From contig CAVSPC010000063.1 of the NCBI GenBank assembly GCA_963729795.1, positions 1-64,000 of the forward strand: a DNA stretch of 64,000 bases, given 5' to 3'. Shown here piece after piece: positions 6,783 to 16,641 of this stretch; positions within the stretch are counted from its first letter, which is position 1, and every line of letters begins with the position of its first letter. The stretch is from CAWBBA01 sp963729795 (GTDB lineage: Bacteria > Desulfobacterota > Desulfomonilia > Desulfomonilales > Desulfomonilaceae). A program made the translations under genes and the position numbers. The notes below the pieces were generated by a model, which worked only from the letters and a program-made list of their open reading frames with translations, was not told where the DNA came from and made no database searches.

Positions 6783-9452
6783 ATGGCGCCATTTTACAGC
6801 CTCACTTCCATCGTCGGCTGGATGCTGGCCGCGGTGTTGTTTTGCATGGTTCCCATGAATGCAAATGGAATGGAGGAAAAATTGAAGCATTTTACATTAT
6901 CAAACGGCTTGAACGTTTTTATCAAAGAGGACCATGCTCGCAAAGTAGCGGCCATACAGCTCTGGGTCATGGTTGGCAGCGCTGACGAGGAACGTTCGGA
7001 ATTGGGTATCAGCCATCTCATCGAGCACATGGCCTTCAAGGGGACAGAACGCCGCGGAGTTGGACAAATTGCCGCTGAAGTTGAGGCGCTCGGAGGAGAA
7101 ATTAATGCTTATACCAGTTGGGATGAGACGGTTTTTCACATCACCGTGCCATCAAGCGCAACCTCCCAGGGGCTCGATATTCTGACCGATGCCGTGATGC
7201 GGCCGGTCATCGATCCGAAGGAACTGGCCAAGGAAAAACAGGTCGTCCTTGAGGAGATTCTGGAAGGGGACGAGCGACCCGAAAGGGTGGCATCGAAGGA
7301 ACTCTTCATGACCGCGTACAAGAGCAGTCCATATCGCTTTCCCGTCATAGGATACAAGGAGCAAGTTGAAAAGTATGGCCGGAAGGAGATACTTGATTTT
7401 CGCAAGAAATGGTACGTACCGGACAACATGTTCTTGCTCATTGTAGGAGATGTGGACAGCGCCAAGCTTCGGGGTGAAATCGAGCATTACATGGACGATT
7501 TTAAACCTAAAGGTTTCTTCAGATCTCCCAGACCGGTGGAGCCGCCCCAAAAAGAAATCAGAAGCTCACTGATCAGAGATCACAATGCCCGGGAAACACG
7601 CCTCAATATAGCGTTTCACATACAGTCTATGAAGGGAGCTGACGTCAACGCCCTGGACCTTGCCGCAGATGTCCTCGGGTCTCGGGAAAGTTCCCGTCTT
7701 GTGAGGGTTCTCAAGAAGGAGAAAGCCCTGGTCCATTCCATATCCGCGTACTCTATCACTCCCAAGAAACCGGGCATCATGGCGATCTCCTCCACCCTTG
7801 ACGCCAAAAACCTGGAAGCAGCTACCCAAGAAATAATGAAGGAACTGGACCGGCTGGCAAAGGAGCCGCCTTCCGCCGAGGAGCTGGAGCGTGCGAAAGT
7901 TCATATTGAATCTCAGCACCTGTATGCGAGAGAAACGGTCCAGGGAATGGCTCGGAGCATCGGTAGTTTTCAAGCCGACATAGGCGATGCCGGTTATGAA
8001 GCAAAGTATCTCAGCCTCAATAACGCGGTGACCCCGAAACAGTTGTCCCAGGTCGTCGGCCGGTACCTTGTGCCTCCAAACGTCACTGTTTCAGTTCTGA
8101 TGCCTGACAGCGACCGTAAGGATTTTCAAATTGAGAAGCTTACAGCCATAATAAACGCTTCCAAACCTGAGACAAAAGTCGCTGTTCAAGCAGTATCAGC
8201 ATCACAGGTTGTCACTCGGACACTGCCCAACGGAATTCGAGTGGTACTGCTCCCCGACGATTCCAATCCGGTTGTCTCGTTCAGGATAGCGTGTCTCGGC
8301 GGGAAACGTTTTGAGAACAAAGAAGATGAAGGAATTATGAGCTTTATCGCTCACATGCTGAATAAGGGAACGAGCAAGATGAGCGAAGTAGAGATATCCA
8401 GGAAGGTCGAAGACATGGGCGGCCGTCTCAACGGATTCTCCGGATATGACTCATTCGGCCTTTATGGGAACTTTTTCAGCCGTTACATAGATTCGGGCCT
8501 TGAGCTCCTGGCGCAGCTTTACACAGATCCGACGTTTCCTAAGGACAAACTGGAGAGAGAGCGAACCCTGATCATAAACCGGATCAAGACTGAGCCGGAT
8601 AGACCGGTCCCTTACGCGATCAGAGTCTTGAATGGTACTCTTTTCCCCAACCATCCCTATGGATTCGATCTAGAGGGGACGCTGGCCACGGTCTCGGGAT
8701 TCACAGTGGCCGATCTCAAGGAGACTTACCAGCGCTTCGCGGTTCCGTCCAACACTGTCATCACCGGCGCGGGTGACATGGACCCGCAAAAGGCCATGGA
8801 ACGAATAAACGAACTTTTCGGGAAGATTCCGGCAAAAGCTCTCGAGCGTCCGCAGGTACCTCCTGAGGAGCCTTTGAAAAAGGCCATAGAGAATGTCATC
8901 CACATCCCCAGAGCCAAGGCACATCTGGTAATCGGCTTCAGGGGAACCACTCTGGCGGACCAAGATCGCTATGCCCTCGATGTGCTGAACAACATCTTGG
9001 CAGGGCAGGGGGGCCGCCTGTTCCTGCAACTTAGAGACAAGCAGTCCTTGGCATATACAGTGACCTCGTTTGATCGGCCCGGCGTGGATCCCGGTGTGTT
9101 CGCTTTTTATATGGCGTGCGACGCTCCTAAGGCCGATCGCGCCCTAAAGGGCCTGTTTCGGGAGATCGAGCTTATACGGAAGGCGCCCGTGAGCGACGAG
9201 GAACTCCACCGAGGGATAACTAACCTGATCGGCAATCATGAGATATCTTTGCAGAGCTCGTGGTCAAGAGCCGAAAATATCGCCTTGAACACTCTTTATG
9301 GTTTGGGATATGATTATGAAAGCAAGTACATCAAAAAGATATCGGAAGTGAATTCGGCAGATGTGCTCAGGGTCGCAAAGAAATATCTTAATCTAAAGCA
9401 GTGCGCGATCGTGAAAATTCTTCCCGCGGAGAATGAAAAGAAGGGAGAATAG
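6783..9452 (+). CDS. Secreted zinc protease, two fused M16 (pitrilysin) units
   Basis: This 889-residue protein has an N-terminal signal sequence (about residues 8-29). The inverted zinc motif HLIEH is at residues 78-82, with the downstream glutamate in the EEILEGDE region, typical of M16 peptidases. The second half repeats the fold (TLPNGIRVVLLPDDSNPVVSFRI onward) but has HMLNK where HxxEH would be, so it is the usual inactive partner half. Bacterial fused M16 proteins act in the periplasm on peptides. The gene has a good ribosome site (GGGGAGAG) and ends 63 bp before hflX. Substrate unknown. Confidence 0.92.
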   Translation: MAPFYSLTSIVGWMLAAVLFCMVPMNANGMEEKLKHFTLSNGLNVFIKEDHARKVAAIQLWVMVGSADEERSELGISHLIEHMAFKGTERRGVGQIAAEVEALGGEINAYTSWDETVFHITVPSSATSQGLDILTDAVMRPVIDPKELAKEKQVVLEEILEGDERPERVASKELFMTAYKSSPYRFPVIGYKEQVEKYGRKEILDFRKKWYVPDNMFLLIVGDVDSAKLRGEIEHYMDDFKPKGFFRSPRPVEPPQKEIRSSLIRDHNARETRLNIAFHIQSMKGADVNALDLAADVLGSRESSRLVRVLKKEKALVHSISAYSITPKKPGIMAISSTLDAKNLEAATQEIMKELDRLAKEPPSAEELERAKVHIESQHLYARETVQGMARSIGSFQADIGDAGYEAKYLSLNNAVTPKQLSQVVGRYLVPPNVTVSVLMPDSDRKDFQIEKLTAIINASKPETKVAVQAVSASQVVTRTLPNGIRVVLLPDDSNPVVSFRIACLGGKRFENKEDEGIMSFIAHMLNKGTSKMSEVEISRKVEDMGGRLNGFSGYDSFGLYGNFFSRYIDSGLELLAQLYTDPTFPKDKLERERTLIINRIKTEPDRPVPYAIRVLNGTLFPNHPYGFDLEGTLATVSGFTVADLKETYQRFAVPSNTVITGAGDMDPQKAMERINELFGKIPAKALERPQVPPEEPLKKAIENVIHIPRAKAHLVIGFRGTTLADQDRYALDVLNNILAGQGGRLFLQLRDKQSLAYTVTSFDRPGVDPGVFAFYMACDAPKADRALKGLFREIELIRKAPVSDEELHRGITNLIGNHEISLQSSWSRAENIALNTLYGLGYDYESKYIKKISEVNSADVLRVAKKYLNLKQCAIVKILPAENEKKGE

Positions 9453-9515
9453 ACTGAAAGAAAGCTTTGTCTACGCTAATATCCTAGAACTTCAGATGCT
9501 AAAGGGGGGGGCGCA

Positions 9516-11198
9516 TTGAGTGGAGTATCCGGTTCAGTCCGTGGCCTGAAGGCTTCGCAAAGGGCCAAGGTGGAGAAGCTTGCCCTCCGGAGAATCCCTG
9601 CCAGTCGGGTGGTGACGCAGGAGATGGCGCGCCACCTTACAGAGCTTTCCGCTGAGATTGGCCGTCAGATTGGTATCCTCGTCGATCGCAAAGGGAATGT
9701 CCAACGCGTGGTAGTGGGGGATGCTCGCTCCGTTATGATCCCTAAGGTGGACGGATGGCGGGTTGGCGCCGGGCGGCTACGAGGACTTAGGCTCATTCAC
9801 ACCCATCTCAAGGATGAGCCGCTCAGTCAGGAAGATTTGACCGACCTTGCCTTGCTCCGCCTCGATTTGGTGGCGTCCATTGGAGTAAATAGTCAGGGTT
9901 TGCCGACACTGATTCGCATTGCCCATCTTTTGCCGGACAATCCGCGCGGCGAAGTCTGGCAGCTACTTGACCCGGTTCCGCCGTCTTTGCTTGCCCTGGA
10001 CTTCAGTGCCTTTATCAAATCTTTAGAAGACGAAATATCCAGGTCTGTCGGCGCCCGATCTGTGGCGGCTACCGAGCGTGCCTATCTGGTCGGGAGAACT
10101 ACGGGCAATGAATGGGAGATCGAGGACTCTTTGGATGAGCTTAAGGAACTTGCTAGATCTTCCGGAGTCGATGTAGTCGCGACGGCTATCCAACGCCGCG
10201 ACAGGGCGGATCCCCGCTTTGTCGTCGGAAAGGGAAAACTCAAGGAAATAGTGATTGATGCCCTACAGAAGGGCGCGAGCCTAATGGTCTTCGATACGGA
10301 GCTCAGTGCCGCGCAAGTAAAGGCGATCGGAGAATTCACCGAATTGAAGGTTATTGACCGCTCGCAATTGATCCTGGACATCTTTGCACAGAGAGCCAAG
10401 TCTCGTGAAGGCAAAATACAAGTAGAGCTTGCGCAGTTGAAGTACGCCCTTCCCAGGCTCGCAGAAAAGGATGATTCGCTTTCGCGTTTGACCGGCGGAA
10501 TAGGAGGTCGCGGTCCTGGAGAAACCAGGCTGGAAATTGACCGTAGACGGATTCACAGCCGAATCGGATTCTTGGAAAAACAGATTCAGCAGCTTGGAAG
10601 GCGCCGTTCCCTTAGAAGGGAGCTTCGAAACAGAAGGGGCGTGCCTGTAATCTCTATTGTCGGCTATACCAATGCAGGGAAATCTACCCTTTTGAACAAT
10701 CTGACGAAATCGGACATTCTTGTGGAAGACAAGCTCTTCGCCACGTTGGATCCCACCAGTAGACGACTGCGATTTCCCCGGGAAACTGAAGTAATCGTAA
10801 CCGATACTGTGGGCTTCTTGCAGGACCTCCCCGAGACACTTGTAAACGCCTTCTCCGCGACACTAGATGAGCTTGCCGATGCGGACCTTCTGCTCCACGT
10901 AATAGATTGTTCCAATCATGCCTTTGAAATGCAATTGGCCGCGGTAGAGAGACTGCTGGAACAGCTTAACCTGGGTGGCGTCCCAATGATTAGAGTCTTT
11001 AACAAGGAGGACCTGATCGATCCGGTGACTTTAGGTAATATTTGTGCCAGTTATGACGGTATTGGAGTTTCTGCCATTGACACTAAGACATTTGCTCCGC
11101 TTATAAAACGGATGGAAGATGAAATACTGAGAAAACTGTCTATGCCGAGGGGTGTGACCGCGGATCGTCGTCTGGTTCCCCAACCCGGGCTTTCCTGA
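9516..11198 (+). CDS. hflX: GTPase HflX with N-terminal extension
   Basis: HflX is a ribosome-associated GTPase that splits stalled or heat-damaged ribosomes. The HflX domain (RADPRFVVGKGKLKEI ... LFDTELS-like, then GGRGPGETRLEIDRRR) precedes the G domain: G1 GYTNAGKST (about residue 382), G3 DTVGF, G4 FNKEDL. At 560 aa it is longer than E. coli HflX because of about 170 N-terminal residues (VTQEMARHLTELSAEIGRQIGILVDRKGNVQRVVVGDA), an extension seen in some bacterial HflX proteins. The start is a TTG with a strong G-rich ribosome site (AAAGGGGGGG). Confidence 0.93.
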   Translation: MSGVSGSVRGLKASQRAKVEKLALRRIPASRVVTQEMARHLTELSAEIGRQIGILVDRKGNVQRVVVGDARSVMIPKVDGWRVGAGRLRGLRLIHTHLKDEPLSQEDLTDLALLRLDLVASIGVNSQGLPTLIRIAHLLPDNPRGEVWQLLDPVPPSLLALDFSAFIKSLEDEISRSVGARSVAATERAYLVGRTTGNEWEIEDSLDELKELARSSGVDVVATAIQRRDRADPRFVVGKGKLKEIVIDALQKGASLMVFDTELSAAQVKAIGEFTELKVIDRSQLILDIFAQRAKSREGKIQVELAQLKYALPRLAEKDDSLSRLTGGIGGRGPGETRLEIDRRRIHSRIGFLEKQIQQLGRRRSLRRELRNRRGVPVISIVGYTNAGKSTLLNNLTKSDILVEDKLFATLDPTSRRLRFPRETEVIVTDTVGFLQDLPETLVNAFSATLDELADADLLLHVIDCSNHAFEMQLAAVERLLEQLNLGGVPMIRVFNKEDLIDPVTLGNICASYDGIGVSAIDTKTFAPLIKRMEDEILRKLSMPRGVTADRRLVPQPGLS

Positions 11199-11280
11199 TG
11201 ACACTTGTCGAGGGAGGACCGGATCGAAAAGATTTCTTCTACGGATATTCCTTCAACATTGCGGATGGATAGGAGTGACC

Positions 11281-11706
11281 ATGCAGAATCCGACCCGCCT
11301 TGAGCGGACACATGGTGAATGTAACGAGCGTTTTTCAGAATACATAAAACTCCTCGCAGCGATTGGAAGAAACCACGAGCTTTTCCCGAAGGATTGCCGC
11401 ACTTGTGGAAAAAAGTTCGGCAGCTTCTCTGAATACGTTTGGGCCACGGCTCCTAAAGGTCACAGTCTGGAAGATTGCAGCGACGTTATGCTTAGACCGT
11501 TCACGATGATTTATCGCCACTGTCCATGCGGAAACACTCTTGTCCTAACTCTCACCCGGGAAACCTTCCCCATGCTGGACAACATGTGGGCGATGTTGCA
11601 TAGCGTAGCCGCAGAAAGGCATGAACCGCTTCAGACGGTGGTTTCCCAATTCGTGCAAGAGTGTTCGGACTATATTCTGGTTCGAAACAATCAATGTGCA
11701 GGATAA
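11281..11706 (+). CDS. Hypothetical protein with paired cysteine motifs
   Basis: This 141-residue cytoplasmic-looking protein starts at the ATG at 11281, which has AGGAG just upstream; a GTG two codons earlier overlaps that site. It has CRTCGK (about residues 41-46) and a later CPCGN (about 81-85), a spacing suitable for one zinc ion. A helical C-terminus follows, with two further cysteines near the end. No membrane segment is visible. I do not recognise the family. It lies between hflX and a HAD hydrolase on the same strand. Confidence 0.65.
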   Translation: MQNPTRLERTHGECNERFSEYIKLLAAIGRNHELFPKDCRTCGKKFGSFSEYVWATAPKGHSLEDCSDVMLRPFTMIYRHCPCGNTLVLTLTRETFPMLDNMWAMLHSVAAERHEPLQTVVSQFVQECSDYILVRNNQCAG

Positions 11707-11825
11707 CCTGCTTCCAGTCTGAGATCACGATCCGCGTGAACGGCAATTCTCGCCGACAAAATACCGGTGTTCTAAAAATCTGGGCTTCAGATCGGAGTCC
11801 GGGGCGATATCTGTGAAGCAATGGG

Positions 11826-12467
11826 ATGAAACGAGCAATCAACGATATACTTTTCGATCTGGGGAATGTGCTTGTCCCGGTTCACTGGGAAACCGCTTTC
11901 CGGAATCTGCTTCCACACCTTCCGCCTGATCGTGCAAAGCTCCTGAAAGAAGATAGGCAAGCCTTTATTGATTTGTTGCGTGAGCCTGCCACAGCACTGG
12001 AAAAAGGAGAAACAGATTCGGAGCAGTTCTACATAGCTGCTGCCGAACTGCTTGGAACTGATCTGAACCGCGAAGACTTTCTCGAGATGTGGTGCAATAT
12101 CTTTAGTATAAATGAGACCATGATCTCGCTTGGAGAGTCCCTTTCCAAACGGTACGGGACATGGCTCATGTCGAACACAAGCCGTCTTCACTATGAATAC
12201 ATCGTCCGCAAGTTTCCCCGTGTGACTTTTTACAAGTGCGCGGCGCTCTCCTATGATCTCGGCGTTATGAAGCCCTCAGCTAACTATTATGAAAAAGCAA
12301 TTGAGAAGTTCCGGATTGACCCCATCTCTGCCGTGTTTATCGACGACCTTCCGGAAAATGTTGAAGGAGCCGTGCGCTCGGGCATGATGGGCGTGGTCTT
12401 TCGCAATTCCACTCAGCTTCTCCAAGAGCTTCGAAGTCTTGGGGTGAATGTGCCTGAAAGTGAGTAG
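11826..12467 (+). CDS. HAD-superfamily hydrolase (subfamily IA, YihX-like)
   Basis: This 213-residue phosphatase-type HAD protein shows motif I as FDLGNVLV (Asp nucleophile; the usual second Asp is Asn-like here), motif II as MSNTSRLH, a motif III lysine in KPSANYYEKAI, and motif IV as VFIDDLPENVEGA. The FDLGNVLVPVHWE opening and the KPSANYYE segment are typical of the α-D-glucose-1-phosphatase/epoxide-hydrolase-N-like group (YihX). Its substrate is unknown. It ends 6 bp before argJ, so it is probably translated from the same message. Confidence 0.85.
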   Translation: MKRAINDILFDLGNVLVPVHWETAFRNLLPHLPPDRAKLLKEDRQAFIDLLREPATALEKGETDSEQFYIAAAELLGTDLNREDFLEMWCNIFSINETMISLGESLSKRYGTWLMSNTSRLHYEYIVRKFPRVTFYKCAALSYDLGVMKPSANYYEKAIEKFRIDPISAVFIDDLPENVEGAVRSGMMGVVFRNSTQLLQELRSLGVNVPESE

Positions 12468-12473
12468 CTAAGA

Positions 12474-13676
12474 TTGAAACTTAAAGGGTCACCAATTCAA
12501 GGATTCAGATTCAGTGCCGTTGCCGCTGGAATTAAGCGTGCAGGCACAGACCGCCTCGACATGGGCCTCATAGTGTCGGATTCACCTACCGCAGCCGCGG
12601 CCGTTACAACAACCAATCTAGTCTTTGCGGCACCGGTACAAATCACCCGACAGCGCCTTGCAAACGGTTCGGGCCAGGCCATACTTATAAATTCAGGTAA
12701 CGCCAACGCCTACACCGGCGATCAGGGGCGTCAGGATGCAATAGATCTCACCAGAGATGTGGCGGAAGGGCTGGACATCGAGCCAGACCTGGTTGTTCCC
12801 ATGTCTACCGGAGTCATCGGCCTACGCTTGCCTGTGGACAGAATGCGTCCGCAAATCCGGCCGCTCCTCAGGGGGCTTGACCAGGGCACGTTCATGGATG
12901 TCGCCAGAGCTATGATGACCACCGACACCCGTCCGAAGACTGTTAACCTCGAGGGCTCGTTGTCGAACGGCGCTTTCAAAATGCTGGGAATGGCCAAAGG
13001 AGCGGGGATGATAGCTCCCAACATGGCCACGTTGCTGGCCGTGATCCTCACGGATGTCGAAGTCGAAGCAAATCGCCTCAGAGAATGCCTTGTCGAAGCC
13101 AATAGTGGCACGTTCAACCGCATTACCGTTGACGGTGATACCAGCACCAACGATACGGTCATAGTGATGACAGGCGGGCACCCCGGGGCTCGAGAACTAG
13201 GCGAAGGCCAGGCTGATTGGAAGGCTTTTTCCTCGCTATTAGGCGAGGCTTGCATGAGTCTTTCTCGTCAGCTCGTGCTCGATGGGGAGGGGGCAACCAA
13301 GATGGTGGAGGTTCGCGTAGTCGGAGCCCCAGGGTCTGCCGCGGCTACTAAAGTAGCTCGAACTATCGCCGAATCTCCTCTGGTCAAGACAGCGTTTCAC
13401 GGGGAAGATCCAAACTGGGGGCGAATACTTTGTAGCGCCGGACGCTCCGGAGTGGCTTTCGATCCCAACAAAGTGGACTTGTTTATCGGTAGTGTCTCCA
13501 TTGTGAATCAAGGGGTCGTGGCTACCAACGACTGGGAAGCAGCCGCTCATCAAGTTATGCAGGGCCGGGAGTTCACTGTCCTCTTGGATCTCAAGGCGGG
13601 AGAAGGTGAGGCAAGCTTTCTGACAACAGACATGTCAGAGGAATACGTTACTATCAATGCCGATTATAGATCTTGA
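12474..13676 (+). CDS. argJ: Bifunctional glutamate N-acetyltransferase/ornithine acetyltransferase ArgJ
   Basis: ArgJ transfers acetyl from N-acetylornithine to glutamate, running the cyclic arginine pathway; bifunctional forms also use acetyl-CoA. The 400-residue length is normal. The hallmark autocleavage region AKGAGMIAPNMATLLAVILTD is present, with the catalytic Thr near residue 185 that becomes the N-terminus of the β subunit. The TTDTRPK and GEDPNWGRI motifs are also present. The start is TTG with 6 bp from the HAD gene, implying translational coupling. argC, the pathway partner, lies separately at 32.7 kb. Confidence 0.95.
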   Translation: MKLKGSPIQGFRFSAVAAGIKRAGTDRLDMGLIVSDSPTAAAAVTTTNLVFAAPVQITRQRLANGSGQAILINSGNANAYTGDQGRQDAIDLTRDVAEGLDIEPDLVVPMSTGVIGLRLPVDRMRPQIRPLLRGLDQGTFMDVARAMMTTDTRPKTVNLEGSLSNGAFKMLGMAKGAGMIAPNMATLLAVILTDVEVEANRLRECLVEANSGTFNRITVDGDTSTNDTVIVMTGGHPGARELGEGQADWKAFSSLLGEACMSLSRQLVLDGEGATKMVEVRVVGAPGSAAATKVARTIAESPLVKTAFHGEDPNWGRILCSAGRSGVAFDPNKVDLFIGSVSIVNQGVVATNDWEAAAHQVMQGREFTVLLDLKAGEGEASFLTTDMSEEYVTINADYRS

Positions 13677-13715
13677 TGGCAGAAACAAGTGATTGCAATT
13701 AAGCGTCGGCTCTTG

Positions 13716-14960
13716 CTAAAAGTCATCCCTCGCCCACGAGACGCGTTTATTCTTCCGCACAATTCGCTTCGTCCGGGTGGCTACTACCGGAACGACGATT
13801 TTCTGCCCCTGGTGAAGCCGTCTGCGAAAATTTACATCAGGGTTTAGACTGGCGAGTTGCGACTTCCGTATACCGTAGCGCTTGAGAAGCCTCGGGAGGT
13901 TGTCCCCTCTATGGACAATGTGTACTATCTGGCGCCGCGAAGGCTCAGGGGGCATTTCTTTCAGCTTGGCTGCGAGCAGTTGCCTCTTCCCAACCGGCAC
14001 TCTGAGGGAGTACGATGGACCTCGTGGAGTCGCTCCCCTTATGAGGGCGGGATTCAGTTCGGCCAAGCGACTCTTGGGCACTCCGATTGCCCCGGCCAGG
14101 ACTTCCAACGAATGTGACCCATCCACTGTGATCAACTCGTGTTTGGGCTCTTCTGCCTTGTCGGCAAGGCGGGCAAACCCATATTTTCCCGGATTCTTGG
14201 CAATGTGGGCTATGGCCAAAAATCTTGGATAGAATTCTCTCGTCTCCCGTTTCAGACGGTGGCTGGAGCAGATCTCGTCGTACTCGCTGGCATCTTCCTG
14301 GCAAAGAACCTTGTTCAGCTTGTTTTCTCCCGAATTGTAGGCGCTTAGTGCGAGCCGCCAACAGCCGAACATTCCGTACAGGTCCTTCAAATATAACATG
14401 GCGGCCTTGGTGGACTTTTGCGGATCCAGCCTTTCGTCCACCCAACTGTCCACACGAAGCCCGTAGCTGCGCGCTGTTGCCGGCATAAACTGCCACATAC
14501 CGAGAGCATTGGCCCGTGAACGTGCTTCCGGATTCGCGCCGGATTCGAGCATAACAAGGTAGGCTATTTCACTCGGCAGGCCACTTTCTTTGGTTGCGCA
14601 TTTCACAGCCGGCAGATACTCAGCCGCGTTGGCCAAATAACGCTTCATTGTGCTGCGCTGCCCATAGGCGTATTCGCGGATAAATTTACGGACCAATGAG
14701 TTTTCGTCAGTGGGGAGAGGTGGGTAGGATGCGGGCTTGGTTGGTGAGCGCTTCTTTGTCTTGTGACCTAAACAAATGATTCTCGAAAATGCATTGGCTA
14801 CCGCCGGCCTGTATTGCGCATCCTGCTTGACCAAGCAATTGGTTGACCCGCAACCTGCCAGCGCAGCAACGCAGGCGATCAGAACCAGCACCGCGACCGG
14901 CGATCCCAGTGGCCGGAGCCGGTTTACATTCACAGTCCCGAGGGTTGTCTCGGGATTCAC
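13716..14960 (-). CDS. Lytic transglycosylase lipoprotein with LysM domains (MltD-like)
   Basis: This periplasmic peptidoglycan lyase has a lipoprotein signal ending LAGC (about residues 34-37), so it is probably anchored to a membrane. The SLT domain (about residues 115-240) carries the catalytic glutamate in MLESGANPEARSRANALGMWQFMPATA, with the later AYNSGENKL motif. The C-terminus has one clear LysM (VHIVHRGDNLPRLLKRYGIRKSQLASLNP) and a weaker earlier one. At 414 aa the length suits MltD-type enzymes. The start is GTG with GGAG nearby. It contrasts with the homologue at 47993-49003, which has lost the glutamate. Confidence 0.92.
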   Translation of the reverse strand: MNPETTLGTVNVNRLRPLGSPVAVLVLIACVAALAGCGSTNCLVKQDAQYRPAVANAFSRIICLGHKTKKRSPTKPASYPPLPTDENSLVRKFIREYAYGQRSTMKRYLANAAEYLPAVKCATKESGLPSEIAYLVMLESGANPEARSRANALGMWQFMPATARSYGLRVDSWVDERLDPQKSTKAAMLYLKDLYGMFGCWRLALSAYNSGENKLNKVLCQEDASEYDEICSSHRLKRETREFYPRFLAIAHIAKNPGKYGFARLADKAEEPKHELITVDGSHSLEVLAGAIGVPKSRLAELNPALIRGATPRGPSYSLRVPVGKRQLLAAKLKEMPPEPSRRQIVHIVHRGDNLPRLLKRYGIRKSQLASLNPDVNFRRRLHQGQKIVVPVVATRTKRIVRKNKRVSWARDDF

Positions 14961-15187
14961 TCTCCAACCTCCAAACTATACATTGAAATCACGAAACAAT
15001 TCCGTATCATGGCGTGAATCAGGATATCACAGCCAGCAGTCCTGTCAACGCGAAAAAAAGCAGGAGTTTCCTTAATGATCTGATACAAGTCAGATCTCGT
15101 TGGGCACAAGGACCGGTATCGACAATCGAATCCCGGAAGAAATGCGGATCACGGCGTTTAAGGACGAATTAAGGATTTCAACAGGCT

Positions 15188-16336
15188 CTAGAAATTGATC
15201 GCACCCGATAATCCCACGTCGAAAGTGTACTGGCTGAGTGTCGACGTACCGCCACTCGACGCCGAGAAAGGCTCTGGCAGGCTGAATACAGTTACGAACA
15301 AGCTACTTTGGCCGGCCAGATTTACGTCGCCATCTCCTCGGATTCTTAGCCAGCTTCCCCGTGCCCACAGCGTGCCATTGAAAAATCCGAATGTGAAATT
15401 TGATTCTAGACCTGCTTCCACGAAGAGCCCCGGGTTCCTGAAAGTGTATTCGGCTTGTTCGGAAAGATCTCGCCTGCCTAAAAACCTGGTCAATGCTAAG
15501 TACGCACCTGGATGGGTAAGATCCAAAGGAAGCCTTAAGTTAGCCCCTGCGCTCCCTATGATAACCGATCCCTTGAAGTACGGGCCCAAAATTTCGCACC
15601 CCACATACGGGATGGTGAAGAAGGTATTGAGGTCCCCCGAATAGTTCGGGAAGGTAACTCGGTGGAAGAAAGGAGGTGGAGGGCCGATTATCCCATAATA
15701 ACCGGGCACGGGTTCAGGCTCCGAGAAACGGACCGAAACTCTATCGAACCTAATCCCAGCCACCAGGCCTACCCCAGGATTAATGTCGTAACTCCCACCG
15801 ACCTCAAATTCCGACCATTGAAACTGTGATCCCCTCCAATGCCGAGCTTGCGGTGGAATCACCCCGACGCCGGGGCCTTCGTCTGATTGAATGCCCACCG
15901 TGCGGGGAATGTTCGCTGAAACGCTGCCGAACAAACTGAAGAAGGGTGTAATCCATGCATCGAGACGGAACGTTCCGACAGCCAAATCGGCTGACTGGAT
16001 CTTTATGTCCAATGGGTACAGGTCCAGAATGCTTCCATATTCAGGAAACAGGACAAAAGGACTTAGCAATTGCGTTGCGGGAATATCCAGATTGAAGTTT
16101 AGCGCTATCTTTTTGTAGCCTACTTCCGCACTTGGCACAATTTTAATATTTCCTGCTTGAATCCAGTTCAGTCCCGGCAGGGAAGCTATACCCGAAATCC
16201 AACCTGAGCCCCCCGCACTCCCGAAAGGGAACAATCCAGATGGAGCCCGCTCAGGCAGTAAGCTTTGAGCCGAGACAGCAACAGGAAACGCGAGCAAAAA
16301 CAAAAGGCCAAACGAGATAACGCAGCGTTTGGTCAT
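15188..16336 (-). CDS. Probable outer-membrane β-barrel protein, unknown function
   Basis: This 382-residue protein starts at the ATG at 16336, which begins a signal peptide (MTKRCVISFGLLFLLAFPVAVSAQS); the longer frame upstream lacks a signal and is not preferred. The mature part is rich in alternating aromatic, Gly and hydrophobic residues and ends FDVGLSGAINF, with a terminal aromatic typical of outer-membrane barrels. I see no conserved catalytic motif. Its local context, next to a lytic transglycosylase and an insertion sequence, does not suggest a role. Confidence 0.72.
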   Translation of the reverse strand: MTKRCVISFGLLFLLAFPVAVSAQSLLPERAPSGLFPFGSAGGSGWISGIASLPGLNWIQAGNIKIVPSAEVGYKKIALNFNLDIPATQLLSPFVLFPEYGSILDLYPLDIKIQSADLAVGTFRLDAWITPFFSLFGSVSANIPRTVGIQSDEGPGVGVIPPQARHWRGSQFQWSEFEVGGSYDINPGVGLVAGIRFDRVSVRFSEPEPVPGYYGIIGPPPPFFHRVTFPNYSGDLNTFFTIPYVGCEILGPYFKGSVIIGSAGANLRLPLDLTHPGAYLALTRFLGRRDLSEQAEYTFRNPGLFVEAGLESNFTFGFFNGTLWARGSWLRIRGDGDVNLAGQSSLFVTVFSLPEPFSASSGGTSTLSQYTFDVGLSGAINF

Positions 16337-16637
16337 AATCCATACCCCCACCAAACTGACGCTTCCAGGCCTCGAATATGCCTTGAAGCAACCCGTCAGA
16401 TCATTTCTAGCAAACTTAAATTTACAAAAATGATATAGACTCCATAGCATTTTCTCGACCAGTGCTCAAGCTATGTTTCGTGAGGCCTTGCTCCAAATTC
16501 GCTGTCCAAGGGCCCGAGACCCCACCATCATGAACAAATTTCGGCATCCTGATAATATCGAGGGAAAGTCCTGGAACAGAAATAATCAAACAGAATTATC
16601 TACTTGCCAAAAGTTATGCGGAATGGTGCGGTGGACT

Positions 16638-16641
16638 CATA
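16638..16641. repeat. Target-site duplication CATA, left copy
   Basis: The bases CATA abut the left terminal repeat and are repeated at 18066-18069 after the right terminal repeat. A match of four bases can arise by chance, but it sits exactly where expected and has the length usual for IS701. Confidence 0.75.

Noticed and set aside
12731..13255. A 174-codon minus-strand frame inside argJ
   Set aside because: It has no ribosome site or recognisable motif and lies wholly within the clear ArgJ frame.
13945..14496. A 183-codon frame in another phase of the lytic transglycosylase gene
   Set aside because: The SLT, lipoprotein and LysM motifs are all in the longer frame; this one has none.
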